Of a stretch of 64,000 nucleotides of DNA, positions 39,265-48,134 are shown one piece after another. Numbering within the stretch: the first letter of the stretch is position 1; each line of letters opens with the position of its first letter. The stretch is from Paenibacillus sp. OVF10 (GTDB lineage Bacteria > Bacillota > Bacilli > Paenibacillales > Paenibacillaceae): contig CP094668.1 in the NCBI GenBank assembly GCA_022836915.1, positions 7,068,001-7,132,000 of the forward strand, given 5' to 3'. A program made the translations under genes and the position numbers. The notes under the pieces are model-generated. The model ran no database searches. It was not told the origin of the DNA and was given only the letters and a program-made list of their open reading frames with translations.

Positions 39265-39887
39265 TTATCCCAATTTGAGTTTTAATTCTTCCATAAATGT
39301 TCCCATCGGCTTCCTAAGAACCACCTTCACACCATTGTCAAAATAAAACTCCGTTCCTGCTGTTACCAGCATGAATGAAGGAACACCCATCTTACGAATA
39401 AGCACGAGTTCGCTGGGTTTGCCTGTAAAACGATAATAATGTTCGGACATCACTTCGATCAGCAAAGCACCCTCTTGCCGAGTAATATCTCCGCTCATTA
39501 ACAGCTTATCAAGGACGTAGAGCATCATAATCTGCTCCAAAGCATACAGCGATTGTTCTCGACCTGCTTCTTTCAACAGATCCAGCGAGATTTGTGAAAC
39601 AATGTTTCGCTCTAATAGTAGCTGTGCAGACATCTCCACTTCACCCAATGTAGGTGAGAACACGTCTGCCAGCTCATCCAGCGATAATCCGTCTTTCATA
39701 TTGAGAATCTTGTCAATGCGCAGTAAAATCTGTTGTTTGGGAAAAAGGTCTCTTGTCCGGTATAGGACGATTTCCGAATGAACCATTCTTCCGGAATGAG
39801 ATTTTTCCGCTTCCAGCGGTACAACTGGCCGTATGAGATTCCTGTCAGGTCCAACAATTCTTTCTTGGAGATCAAATCATCCGTCAT
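39265..39887 (-). CDS. MerR-like helix-turn-helix protein of the YhbD/DUF4004 type (frame broken once)
   Basis: Restored 207 aa. The N terminus is a MerR-type winged helix (ISKKELLDLTGISYGQLYRW, KRKNLIPEEWF), and the remainder is helical with no clear ligand site. One base is missing at 39739-39741. Adding a C gives ETFFPKQQILLRIDKIL. It heads the operon with two bactofilins, as YhbD does in B. subtilis, and probably controls its own promoter. Confidence 0.8.
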
Positions 39888-39912
39888 ATATGGTCCCCTT
39901 TTTATTGAAACG

Positions 39913-39941
39913 AGTGTAACATAACATTGTTACGTTGTAAA
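39913..39941 (-). promoter_or_regulatory. Promoter with internal inverted repeat upstream of the yhbD-like gene
   Basis: TTTACA-N17-TACACT on the minus strand (-35 at 39936-39941, -10 at 39913-39918). GTAAC-N8-GTTAC (39916-39933) fills most of the spacer. An operator between -35 and -10 is the classic MerR-family arrangement, which suits the MerR-like product of the first gene. Confidence 0.55.
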
Positions 39942-40161
39942 GTGCGTTAAAAATCGATAATCCAATTACATACTTCCATTTTAACCACTGGTGTAAAATT
40001 CTTTGTTTTCTACTGTAGATCTTGTTATTGCAATGGAAGAGTAATACGTATAACCTGTTACATATAAACACACTTTGGAGGCCTAGGCATCCTATTTCCA
40101 TCCCATCGTCTCATGTCAGAACACGTGGTTAACGAACTTATGAAAGGGGTTTCTTATACTC

Positions 40162-40950
40162 ATGGCACTTATTAAATGTGATTTTTACTCAGATACGCTC
40201 GGGCTTAGCACCAGCATGCATGTCATTCTGCCGCAACAAACCCACAATCAGATCGGTATGGAGAATGTGACCGGCAAAGGACTGCACCCAACCCTATACC
40301 TGCTGCACGGTCTGTCTGATGATGATTCCATCTGGCTGCGTCGCACATCGATCGAACGTTATGTGGCCAACCTCGGGATCGCCGTTGTTATGCCACAGGT
40401 ACATCGTAGCTTCTATACAGATATGGTAGAAGGCGGACGTTATTGGAGCTTTATCAGTGAAGAACTGCCGGCACTTGCTCGTTCTTTCTTCCCATTGTCA
40501 GATCAACGGGAGGACAATTTCGTTGCTGGTTTATCTATGGGTGGTTATGGCGCGTTCAAGCTGGCCCTTCGTAAACCAGATCAATACGCTGCAGCTGCCA
40601 GTTTGTCCGGAGCACTCGATATGTCTGCACATATGGATAGGAACGCATCCTCAGCATTGCAACAGACGGAGTTACAGCGAATTTTCGGACCCGAGGTGGC
40701 AGGTACAGAGAACGATCTGATCCATCTGTTAAAAGAAAATCAATCTAGCGAAAGTCCTCGACCTTTGCTCTACCAATGTTGCGGAACGGAAGATTTCCTG
40801 TATGAGGATAATCAAACCTTCCGGCATGCCTGTGAACAAACGAACTTCGCATTGACATACGAGGAAGGGCCTGGTGAACATGAGTGGGGCTACTGGGATG
40901 CCAAGATCCAGGATGTATTGAAATGGTTACCTTTGCCCAAACGGGACTAG
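40162..40950 (+). CDS. Alpha/beta-hydrolase esterase, EstA/FrmB-like
   Basis: 262 aa, no signal peptide, so cytoplasmic. The nucleophile elbow is GLSMGGYGA. LYLLHGLSDDDSIW is the oxyanion region, and Asp (CGTEDFLYEDN) and His (EGPGEHEWGYWD) complete the triad. The family hydrolyses short acyl esters or S-formylglutathione, and the natural substrate here is not evident. It is divergent from the yhbD-like operon. Confidence 0.85.
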   Translation: MALIKCDFYSDTLGLSTSMHVILPQQTHNQIGMENVTGKGLHPTLYLLHGLSDDDSIWLRRTSIERYVANLGIAVVMPQVHRSFYTDMVEGGRYWSFISEELPALARSFFPLSDQREDNFVAGLSMGGYGAFKLALRKPDQYAAAASLSGALDMSAHMDRNASSALQQTELQRIFGPEVAGTENDLIHLLKENQSSESPRPLLYQCCGTEDFLYEDNQTFRHACEQTNFALTYEEGPGEHEWGYWDAKIQDVLKWLPLPKRD

Positions 40951-40989
40951 TGGAGCATTAGGAGCTACTGAGGATAAATAAGGCTGGTA

Positions 40990-41035
40990 CTCCGATGACT
41001 AAACAACTTTCCGTTACTATGGAGTTGGAATGATC
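40990..41035 (+). repeat. Degenerate fragment of the dispersed palindromic element
   Basis: ACTCCGATGACTAAACAACTTTCCGTTA resembles fused outer ends of the element (ACTCCGATGACAGAACA..CTTCC and CTCCGTTA) with the core deleted. It lies downstream of the esterase gene. Confidence 0.35.
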
Positions 41036-41057
41036 TACATCACATTGCTGTAAAACA

Positions 41058-41103
41058 TAAAAAAGCAGGCCGTTGAGAACGAAGTTCTCTGGCCTGCTTT
41101 TTT
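41058..41103. terminator. Bidirectional terminator between the esterase gene and argH
   Basis: AAAAAGCAGGCC and GGCCTGCTTTTT arms with an inner GAGAAC/GTTCTC stem. T tracts on both strands. Confidence 0.9.
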
Positions 41104-41146
41104 ATTGTACTGTCGTATCTGTAAGATACCTATCGTAACCGTGACA

Positions 41147-42550
41147 TTAACCGCGGTTCGTAATCCATTGCTCGGTGATCTCAAGTACCTTCTCACTGCG
41201 TCCAATCGCTTCAGCAACTTGACCCGAAGCTGTTCCGCCGTAAACATTACGAGCGTTCACAACCGCTTCCGGTTGCAGCACATCATAGATCCGGTCATCA
41301 AACAGTGGTGAGAACTGACGGAATTCATCAATCGTCAGATCCAGCAAATACTTGCTGTTCTGGATGCAGTACAACACCGTTTTACCAATCACTTCATGCG
41401 CCTGACGGAAAGGTAAGCCTTCACCCACGAGGAAGTCGGCAATATCCGTAGCGTTGGAGAAATCCTGGTTGACCGCTTGACGCATCCGATCCTTGTTCAC
41501 TGTCATTGTTGCGATCATTGGAGCGAACAGTTGCAATGCACCTTCCAGCGTCGCTACAGTATCAAACATGCCTTCTTTGTCTTCCTGCATGTCTTTGTTG
41601 TATGCCAGTGGAAGAGATTTCAATACTGTCAGCAAACCAATCAGGTTGCCGTACACACGTCCTGTTTTACCACGAACGAGTTCAGGAACGTCCGGGTTTT
41701 TCTTCTGAGGCATAATGCTGCTGCCTGTGCAGAACGCATCGTCCAGTTCAACGAACCCAAACTCTGTGCTGCTCCACAGTACCAACTCTTCACTCAGACG
41801 GGACAAGTGAGTCATGATGAGCGAAGCTGCCGCCAGGAACTCAACGATGAAGTCACGGTCGCTTACTGCGTCCAGACTGTTCTCGTACACGCCGTCGAAG
41901 CCCAGTTGTTCCGCCACAAAATGACGGTCAATCGGGAATGTTGTACCCGCGAGCGCACCTGCGCCCAGTGGCAGGATGTTAATGCGTTTGTAGCTGTCCA
42001 TCAGACGCTCAGCATCCCGTTGGAACATGGATACATACGCCATCAAGTGATGGGCGAACAGAATCGGCTGGGCCCGTTGAAGATGCGTATAACCCGGTAC
42101 GATGGTATCGAGGTTATCTTTCGCTTGTCCAATCAGTGCTTCCTGCAAGGAATGCAACATACCTACAAAGCCAACCACCCGCTCGCGCAGGTATAGGTGC
42201 ATATCCGTTGCAACCTGGTCGTTCCGGCTACGGCCTGTATGTAGTTTACCGCCTACAGGGCCAATCGTTTCGATCAGGTTTTTCTCAATATTCATGTGGA
42301 TGTCTTCGTCCGATACGGAGAATTCCACTTCACCTGCACGGATTTTGTGCAAAACGGTGATCAGACCTTCTTTGATCGTCTCTACATCTTCCGCCGGAAG
42401 AATACCGCATTTGCCCAGCATCGTCACATGGGCCAGACTGCCCTGGATATCTTCCTCAGCCAAAGCTTTGTCAAAATTGATTGATGCCGTATATTCCTCA
42501 ACCAAATGATTGGTTTGTTTTGTAAAACGTCCTCCCCACAGCTTGCTCAC
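41147..42550 (-). CDS. argH: Argininosuccinate lyase
   Basis: The GTG at 42550 (MSKLWGGRF) is chosen because GGGGAG lies eight bases upstream. The frame is open to 42622 without a better site. 467 aa, normal length. The fumarase/aspartase signature GSSIMPQKKNPD contains the flexible catalytic Ser loop, and TGRSRNDQVATD and HLQRAQPILFAHH match ArgH. It splits argininosuccinate into arginine and fumarate. Last gene of the arginine cluster. Confidence 0.96.
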   Translation of the reverse strand: MSKLWGGRFTKQTNHLVEEYTASINFDKALAEEDIQGSLAHVTMLGKCGILPAEDVETIKEGLITVLHKIRAGEVEFSVSDEDIHMNIEKNLIETIGPVGGKLHTGRSRNDQVATDMHLYLRERVVGFVGMLHSLQEALIGQAKDNLDTIVPGYTHLQRAQPILFAHHLMAYVSMFQRDAERLMDSYKRINILPLGAGALAGTTFPIDRHFVAEQLGFDGVYENSLDAVSDRDFIVEFLAAASLIMTHLSRLSEELVLWSSTEFGFVELDDAFCTGSSIMPQKKNPDVPELVRGKTGRVYGNLIGLLTVLKSLPLAYNKDMQEDKEGMFDTVATLEGALQLFAPMIATMTVNKDRMRQAVNQDFSNATDIADFLVGEGLPFRQAHEVIGKTVLYCIQNSKYLLDLTIDEFRQFSPLFDDRIYDVLQPEAVVNARNVYGGTASGQVAEAIGRSEKVLEITEQWITNRG

Positions 42551-42656
42551 GGTGAGTACTCCCCTTTCGCTCATGGACAAAGCCGCTCCTGCCAGATGTG
42601 CAAGAACGGCCTGCCTTGTCATTTATATTGATGTAGCTCTAGTATGCAGGTTGAAA

Positions 42657-43892
42657 TTAGTTTTTGTTTTGCTCCACGCCAGAGTTTACTTTCAAACGTA
42701 GTGCATTCAGGCGGATAAAGCCTGTTGCATCGCCTTGATCATAAGCTTGCGTTGGATCAGCTTCCATCGTAGCGATGTCCGGATTGTAGAGGCTGACAGG
42801 ACTTTTCACACCTGCTCCGATGATGTTGCCTTTGTACAGTTTCACACGAACGGTACCTGTTACATTTTTCTGGCTTTCAGTCACCAGCGCTTGCAGCGCC
42901 AGACGTTCCGGTGCGAACCAGAAACCGTTGTATACCAGTGTGCTGTAACGTGTGATCAGGCTGTCACGCAGGTTCATCACTTCACGGTCCATCGTGATGG
43001 ATTCCATTTTGCGATGTGCGGTGAACAGGATCGTTCCACCTGGTGTTTCATATACGCCACGGCTCTTCATACCAACAAAACGGTTCTCAACCATATCTAC
43101 ACGGCCAATACCATGTTTGCCACCCAGCTCGTTCAGTTGCTCCATCACTTGCAGTGGGCTCAAACGCTCACCGTTCAGCGCGACACAGTCACCTTGTTCG
43201 AATTCCAGTTCCACATATTCCGCTTGATCCGGTGCATCTTCAGGTGCACTGCTCAGCAAGAACATGTCTTTGTTCTCGTCCGCGCTTGGATCGAACCAAG
43301 GATCTTCGAGCACACCGCTCTCATAGCTGATATGCAGCAAGTTACGGTCTGTGGAGTATGGTTTAGCCGCAGATGCGGTTACCGGAATACCATGTTTTTC
43401 AGCGTAAGCAATCATCTCGGCACGTCCCGGGAATTGGTTACGGAATTCTTCCAGACGCCAAGGTGCAATTACGTTAATGTCTGGTGTCAGCGCAGCCGCG
43501 TTCAGCTCAAAACGAACTTGGTCATTTCCTTTACCTGTAGCGCCGTGAGCGATGGCTGTAGCACCTTCTGCACGAGCGATATCCACCATGCGTTTAGCGA
43601 TCAGTGGACGAGCGATACTTGTACCGAGCAGGTATTGTCCTTCATAAAGGGCACCCGCCTGGAACATCGGATAGATGAAATCTTTTGCGAACTCATCGCG
43701 CAGATCGTCAATGTATACTTTGGAAGCGCCTGTTGCCAGTGCTTTTTCCTCCAAGCCATCCAGTTCATCCTTTTGTCCAATATCCGCTGTGAACGCGATA
43801 ATCTCTGCATCATACGTTTCTTTCAACCATTTCAAAATTACAGATGTGTCCAACCCGCCTGAATACGCGAGTACAATTTTTTCCTTAGCCAT
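42657..43892 (-). CDS. argG: Argininosuccinate synthase
   Basis: 411 aa from ATG 43892 (MAKEKIVLAYSGG). A TTG two codons earlier is an alternative, with GGGGAGG upstream of both. The ATP pyrophosphatase P-loop AYSGGLDTSV is at residues 9-18, and HGATGKGNDQVRFE is the second signature. It condenses citrulline and aspartate with ATP. Between argF and argG lies a copy of the palindromic repeat. Confidence 0.97.
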   Translation of the reverse strand: MAKEKIVLAYSGGLDTSVILKWLKETYDAEIIAFTADIGQKDELDGLEEKALATGASKVYIDDLRDEFAKDFIYPMFQAGALYEGQYLLGTSIARPLIAKRMVDIARAEGATAIAHGATGKGNDQVRFELNAAALTPDINVIAPWRLEEFRNQFPGRAEMIAYAEKHGIPVTASAAKPYSTDRNLLHISYESGVLEDPWFDPSADENKDMFLLSSAPEDAPDQAEYVELEFEQGDCVALNGERLSPLQVMEQLNELGGKHGIGRVDMVENRFVGMKSRGVYETPGGTILFTAHRKMESITMDREVMNLRDSLITRYSTLVYNGFWFAPERLALQALVTESQKNVTGTVRVKLYKGNIIGAGVKSPVSLYNPDIATMEADPTQAYDQGDATGFIRLNALRLKVNSGVEQNKN

Positions 43893-43957
43893 GTTCAATG
43901 GTCCTCCCCAAGATCAGTTAAGTTAAACAGAGCCTTCATACACTGAATCCTACGAGC

Positions 43958-44076
43958 CAGAAAACCCTTCCGATCACTGTTATCCCCAGATTTTTTCATT
44001 CCTTTATGATAAAGGGTAAAATCCGGGGATAAAGGCGACCGCTTCGCTTCTTCAGGCTTTTTCTGTCTCTCCGTTT
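43958..44076 (+). repeat. Dispersed palindromic intergenic repeat, copy 2
   Basis: Short form between argF and argG. Core CGATCACTGTTATCCCC ... AATCCGGGGATAAAGGCGACCG. Outer parts TTAAGTTAAACAG..CATACAC (from 43922) and a partly matching inverted copy up to about 44105 suggest terminal inverted repeats. Confidence 0.85.
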
Positions 44077-44178
44077 TTGTGTATGCTTCTTGTTTAATTA
44101 ACTTTTTAAAGTACATTATAGATGAATATATCATCGCGAAATCTGCGCCTAAAATCAACCCATAAAGGCAAACAACAT

Positions 44179-45144
44179 CTATTCGCTCATTAATGCAGCC
44201 ATTAAGGCTTTCTGTGCATGCAAGCGATTCTCCGCCTGATCAAAGATCAGGGAGTTCGGTCCGTCAATTACACCGGCACTCACTTCTTCGCCGCGGTGTG
44301 CTGGCAGACAATGCAAGAACATGTAGTCCGGCTTCGCGCCTTTCATCAGTTCCTCGTCCACTTGATATGCCGCAAATGCCTGCTCCCGAATCTTCTGCTC
44401 TTCTTCAAAGCCCATGCTTGCCCATACATCCGTGTACACGATATCTGCATCTTTGGCTGCTTCTTGAGCACTGTAGGTTACAGTCACTTCAGAACCGCTC
44501 TCCTGTGCGATAATGCGTGCCTGCTCCACAACTGCACTATCCGGCTCATAGCCTTCTGGCGTTGCTACAGCAACATGCATTCCCATCTTCGCTGCACCGA
44601 GCATCAGGGAGTGTGCCATGTTGTTGCCATCTCCGATGTAAGCCATTTTTAGACCTGCCAGCTTACCTTTGTGCTCCAGCACCGTTTGGAAGTCTGCCAG
44701 TACCTGACAAGGATGCGCTGCATCGCTCAGTCCGTTAATGACCGGCACATCCGCATGCTCTGCCAGTTCAGTTACATTATGGTGTCCAAAGGTACGGATC
44801 ATGATGCCGTCCAGGTAACGGGACAATACTTTGGCTGTATCATGTGTTGTTTCCCCGCGCCCCAGTTGGATATCATTTTTGCTCAGGAAGAGTGCGTGTC
44901 CGCCCAATTGGAACATGCCTACTTCAAAGGATACACGCGTACGTGTGGATGATTTTTCAAAAATAAGTCCGATCGTTTTGCCTTTCAACGGTTGAAAAGG
45001 TACACCGCTTTTTTGCTTGCCTTTAATCTCAATCGCGAGATCAAGCAGATAACGAATCTCCTCTGCCGTGTAGTCCGTGAATTCGATAAAATCCCGGCCT
45101 CTCAGATCAATCTTTTGAACCTTTTCCGTCTGTTGTGCTGTCAT
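44179..45144 (-). CDS. argF: Ornithine carbamoyltransferase
   Basis: 321 aa, AAGGAGG upstream. Carbamoyl-phosphate binding motif SSTRTRVSFE, ornithine-domain motifs HPCQVLADF and FLHCLPAHRGEEV. It makes citrulline from ornithine and carbamoyl phosphate. The only carbamoyltransferase in the cluster. Confidence 0.96.
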   Translation of the reverse strand: MTAQQTEKVQKIDLRGRDFIEFTDYTAEEIRYLLDLAIEIKGKQKSGVPFQPLKGKTIGLIFEKSSTRTRVSFEVGMFQLGGHALFLSKNDIQLGRGETTHDTAKVLSRYLDGIMIRTFGHHNVTELAEHADVPVINGLSDAAHPCQVLADFQTVLEHKGKLAGLKMAYIGDGNNMAHSLMLGAAKMGMHVAVATPEGYEPDSAVVEQARIIAQESGSEVTVTYSAQEAAKDADIVYTDVWASMGFEEEQKIREQAFAAYQVDEELMKGAKPDYMFLHCLPAHRGEEVSAGVIDGPNSLIFDQAENRLHAQKALMAALMSE

Positions 45145-45344
45145 GTATAATGTCCTCCTTATTTCCGGTTCCCTGCACCCGCATGGGCAGAAGAGAGAGC
45201 AACGTTAACACTTTGTCTTGGCGCTTCTCAAGTTTATTCCATTTCCACCTTCTGCAAGTTCACCACGCGGCTACAGGGATTCATCATCTCATTCTGCTTC
45301 GAGGCCGGTAATGGCCCCGAGACAGAAAGGTTCTCATTTTTATA

Positions 45345-46604
45345 TTAGGCTTTCGCCGCTACGTGCTCTTCGATCAATGTGCCTATTAGCGATACGGCCT
45401 CGTCGATCTCTTCTTTGCTCACATACAGGTTCGGAAGCAAACGAATCACATTTGGTCCTGCAGAGACGAACAAAATGCCGCGTTTTTGCCCAGCAAGCAC
45501 AATATCACCTACCGGCTCAGCACATTCAATACCGACTAACAATCCCATGCCACGTACTTCCTTCACAAAGGAATTACCCGCCAAACGATTCCGCAAGGAG
45601 CTCATCAGGTATTCACCCATCTCCGCTGCACGCTCTGGCAAGCGATCTTCCAGCATCGTTTCGATTGTTGCAATCACAACGGATGAAGCAAGTGGTGTTC
45701 CACCAAATGTTGTTGCATGACTTCCTGGCGTGAACGCATCCCGCAAGAAGCCTTTACCCAACATCGCACCTACAGGGAAACCACTGCCGATGCCTTTGGC
45801 AACGGTGAACACGTCTGGCTCAATGCCATAATGTTCGTGTGCAAACAGTTTACCCGTACGTCCCATTCCTGTTTGTACTTCATCAACAATCAGAAGCAAC
45901 CCATGCTCGTCACACAATTTCCGTACATGTTTGACGAATTCCAGTTCAACTGGATATACACCACCTTCGGCCTGAACCATTTCCAGCATAATAGCTGCTG
46001 TGTTGGGTCCAATTGCCGCTTCAAGTGCAGGGATATCATGCAAAGGTACAGTTACAAATCCCGCTGGCAATGGCAAAAATCCTTCTTTCACCTTATCCTG
46101 TCCGGTGGCTGTCAGTGTAGCGAGTGTCCGTCCATGGAAGGACTGGGCAAATGTAATCACTTCATAGCGATCTGTGCCTTTCACCTTCTGGTGATAACGA
46201 CGGGCTACTTTGATTGCCGCTTCGTTCGCTTCGGCACCACTGTTACAGAAAAACACTGCGTCAGCACATGTATTGGCTGTCAGCAATGCTGCTGCCTTCT
46301 CCTGGCCTGGAATCTGGAACAGGTTGGACACATGCCACAGCTCATCAATCTGAGCTTTCAGCTTGGCTCCAACTTTCTCCGGTGCATGGCCCAGGCTAGT
46401 TACAGCGAGGCCACACATGAAATCGAGATAACGGTTGCCCTGGTCGTCCCACAACCAGCTGCCTTTACCTTTAACCAGACTGATTGGATAACGCGCATAC
46501 GTTTGGAAAAGCGAGCTTTCCGTCTGTGCTGCTGCACCTGTTGCTGTTGCGCCCGCTACCGCTGTGCCAGAACCTGGCTGTTCGTTGCCTTTTGCCATGA
46601 CCAT
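45345..46604 (-). CDS. argD: Acetylornithine aminotransferase
   Basis: The start near MVMAKGNEQ (46604 or 46598) is chosen for its AAGGAG site; the open frame extends to 46676. About 419 aa. An Ala/Thr-rich N-terminal extension of some 25 residues precedes the class III aminotransferase fold. CNSGAEANEAAIK binds the cofactor phosphate, LLIVDEVQTGMGRTG holds the Asp, and VAKGIGSGFPVGAM has the pyridoxal-phosphate Lys. It makes acetylornithine from acetylglutamate semialdehyde. Confidence 0.95.
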   Translation of the reverse strand: MVMAKGNEQPGSGTAVAGATATGAAAQTESSLFQTYARYPISLVKGKGSWLWDDQGNRYLDFMCGLAVTSLGHAPEKVGAKLKAQIDELWHVSNLFQIPGQEKAAALLTANTCADAVFFCNSGAEANEAAIKVARRYHQKVKGTDRYEVITFAQSFHGRTLATLTATGQDKVKEGFLPLPAGFVTVPLHDIPALEAAIGPNTAAIMLEMVQAEGGVYPVELEFVKHVRKLCDEHGLLLIVDEVQTGMGRTGKLFAHEHYGIEPDVFTVAKGIGSGFPVGAMLGKGFLRDAFTPGSHATTFGGTPLASSVVIATIETMLEDRLPERAAEMGEYLMSSLRNRLAGNSFVKEVRGMGLLVGIECAEPVGDIVLAGQKRGILFVSAGPNVIRLLPNLYVSKEEIDEAVSLIGTLIEEHVAAKA

Positions 46605-46697
46605 ATCACTCCTTATTGGTTGATGCACTCCTAAGGTGAATAAACATAACACTAGACCACTTCGATTGCAGTCCATCTTCCGAACGTATGCATACTT

Positions 46698-46828
46698 CCA
46701 CTTCGATGACAGAACAACCTTCCGATCGCTGTTATCCCCGGATTTCTTTGATTAATTTTCTAAAGGTTGAACTCCGGGGATAAAGGCGCACGCTTCGCTT
46801 CTTCAGGTTATTTCTGTCCTCTCCGTTC
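46698..46828 (+). repeat. Dispersed palindromic intergenic repeat, copy 3
   Basis: Short form between argB and argD. Stem GTTATCCCCGGATTTC against GAACTCCGGGGATAA, where the usual A-C mismatch is a G-C pair. A further end-like fragment (CACTTCGATTGCAGTCCATCTTCCG) stands just left at 46661. Confidence 0.85.
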
Positions 46829-46957
46829 TTGCGTCTTTTCTTCAGATTGGCTCTGCACTCTTCCGTTATCGCGTTATGCCCAGATTCACAAAAAAATCGT
46901 GCACATATTTTTTTATATAATATAAGGCTAGTAAGACCCTAGCACTTCGAGAGCAAA

Positions 46958-47796
46958 TTATTGCATACGGATGATTTTTGTTCCGATGATTTCTCCGCCG
47001 AGCACACGGCTCAGGATTTGAGGTTCGCTGCCATCTACGATGATGACCTCACGTACTTGACCATGGATACAAGCGATGGCTGCACGCACTTTGGGAATCA
47101 TGCCGCCATAGATTTCTCCGGTCTGGATCATGTCCTCAATCTCTTGTACAGATACGGATGGCAATACTTTTTCTCGCCCCCTACGTTCTTCATGATGCCA
47201 GGAACGTCTGTCACGACAATCATCCGACTTACGCCGAGATGAGACGCCACTGCTCCCGCAGCTGTATCCGCGTTAATGTTGTAGCGTTGTCCGGTAGCAT
47301 CCACACCGACTGGCGCGATAACCGGCATGTAACCCATGTTCACGATACCTTGGATAATCTCTGCATTCACACCAGTGACATCGCCTACCCAACCGATCTC
47401 TGCGTGGTTTGTAACAGGTTTAGCCTGAATCAGACCACCGTCCACGCCAGACAAGCCTAGTGCACGACCACCAACACGTTGAATCAAACGCACGATCTGT
47501 TTGTTGATACTTCCAGCGAGTACCATCTCCACTACGTCCAGCACAGGTTCAGTCGTTTTGCGCAGGCCATTAACGAATTCGGTTTCGATACCAAGCTTCG
47601 CCAGGTTATCCGAGATCGCAGGACCTCCGCCATGCACGATGACTGGCTGTGTACCCTGAGACTGCAAATCACGCAGATCCGCAAAGAAAGACTCGGGCAA
47701 TGCTGCCAGCGTGCTGCCTCCACATTTCATGACAAACATCTGTTTCTCTGTGCTCGCTTCCGTTGCGGTACTCTTGTTTGGCATTGTTGAATTCAT
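46958..47796 (-). CDS. argB: Acetylglutamate kinase (frame broken once)
   Basis: Restored 279 aa. FVMKCGGSTLAAL is the ATP-phosphate loop, IVHGGGPAI and INADTAAGAVA are substrate and catalytic signatures of the amino-acid kinase fold. One base is missing in the T run 47168-47172; adding it joins MKNVGGEKK to VLPSVSVQEIEDM. An N-terminal tail of about 20 residues (MNSTMPNKSTATEAS) precedes the fold. Start supported by AGGAG. Second step of the acetylated arginine pathway. Confidence 0.94.
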
Positions 47797-47889
47797 GAGG
47801 GCAAGCTCCTATCATAGTAAAAATTATATTCAAAAAAATATAACACTTTTATAAGGTGACAAAGGCTGGTAGGAGGCCATTCCGAATTC

Positions 47890-48007
47890 GGATTGTTCTT
47901 TCGATCGCTGTTGTCTCCAGGTTTCTTGAATTATCCCTATATAGGGGGAACACCCGGAGACAAAGGCGACCGCTCCGCTTCTGCAGAATCAATTCCGTCT
48001 TCTCCAT
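47890..48007 (+). repeat. Dispersed palindromic intergenic repeat, copy 4 (covarying stem)
   Basis: Most divergent copy, between argJ and argB. The stem reads TTGTCTCC...GGAGACAA where other copies read TTATCCCC...GGGGATAA. Two base pairs have changed on both sides, so pairing is kept. Confidence 0.8.
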
Positions 48008-48076
48008 TACTATCGCTATATGTCCAACACCAAACAACAAGTTTAAATTTCATTGATAAATTTTTGAAACATCTCA

Positions 48077-48110
48077 CGAAACAGCTTCACAATAGAAGAC
48101 AGCTGTTTCG
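48077..48110. terminator. Hairpin downstream of argJ
   Basis: CGAAACAGCT / AGCTGTTTCG, ten perfect pairs, 25 bases past the argJ stop on the minus strand. No T run follows, so it may mainly stabilise or attenuate the message. Confidence 0.4.
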
Positions 48111-48134
48111 CAAAACCTTTATCCCAAAGGCTTA

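Noticed and set aside
42735..43862. Plus-strand open frame of 375 codons
   Set aside because: Antisense shadow of argG, Cys/His/Phe-rich with no domain resemblance.
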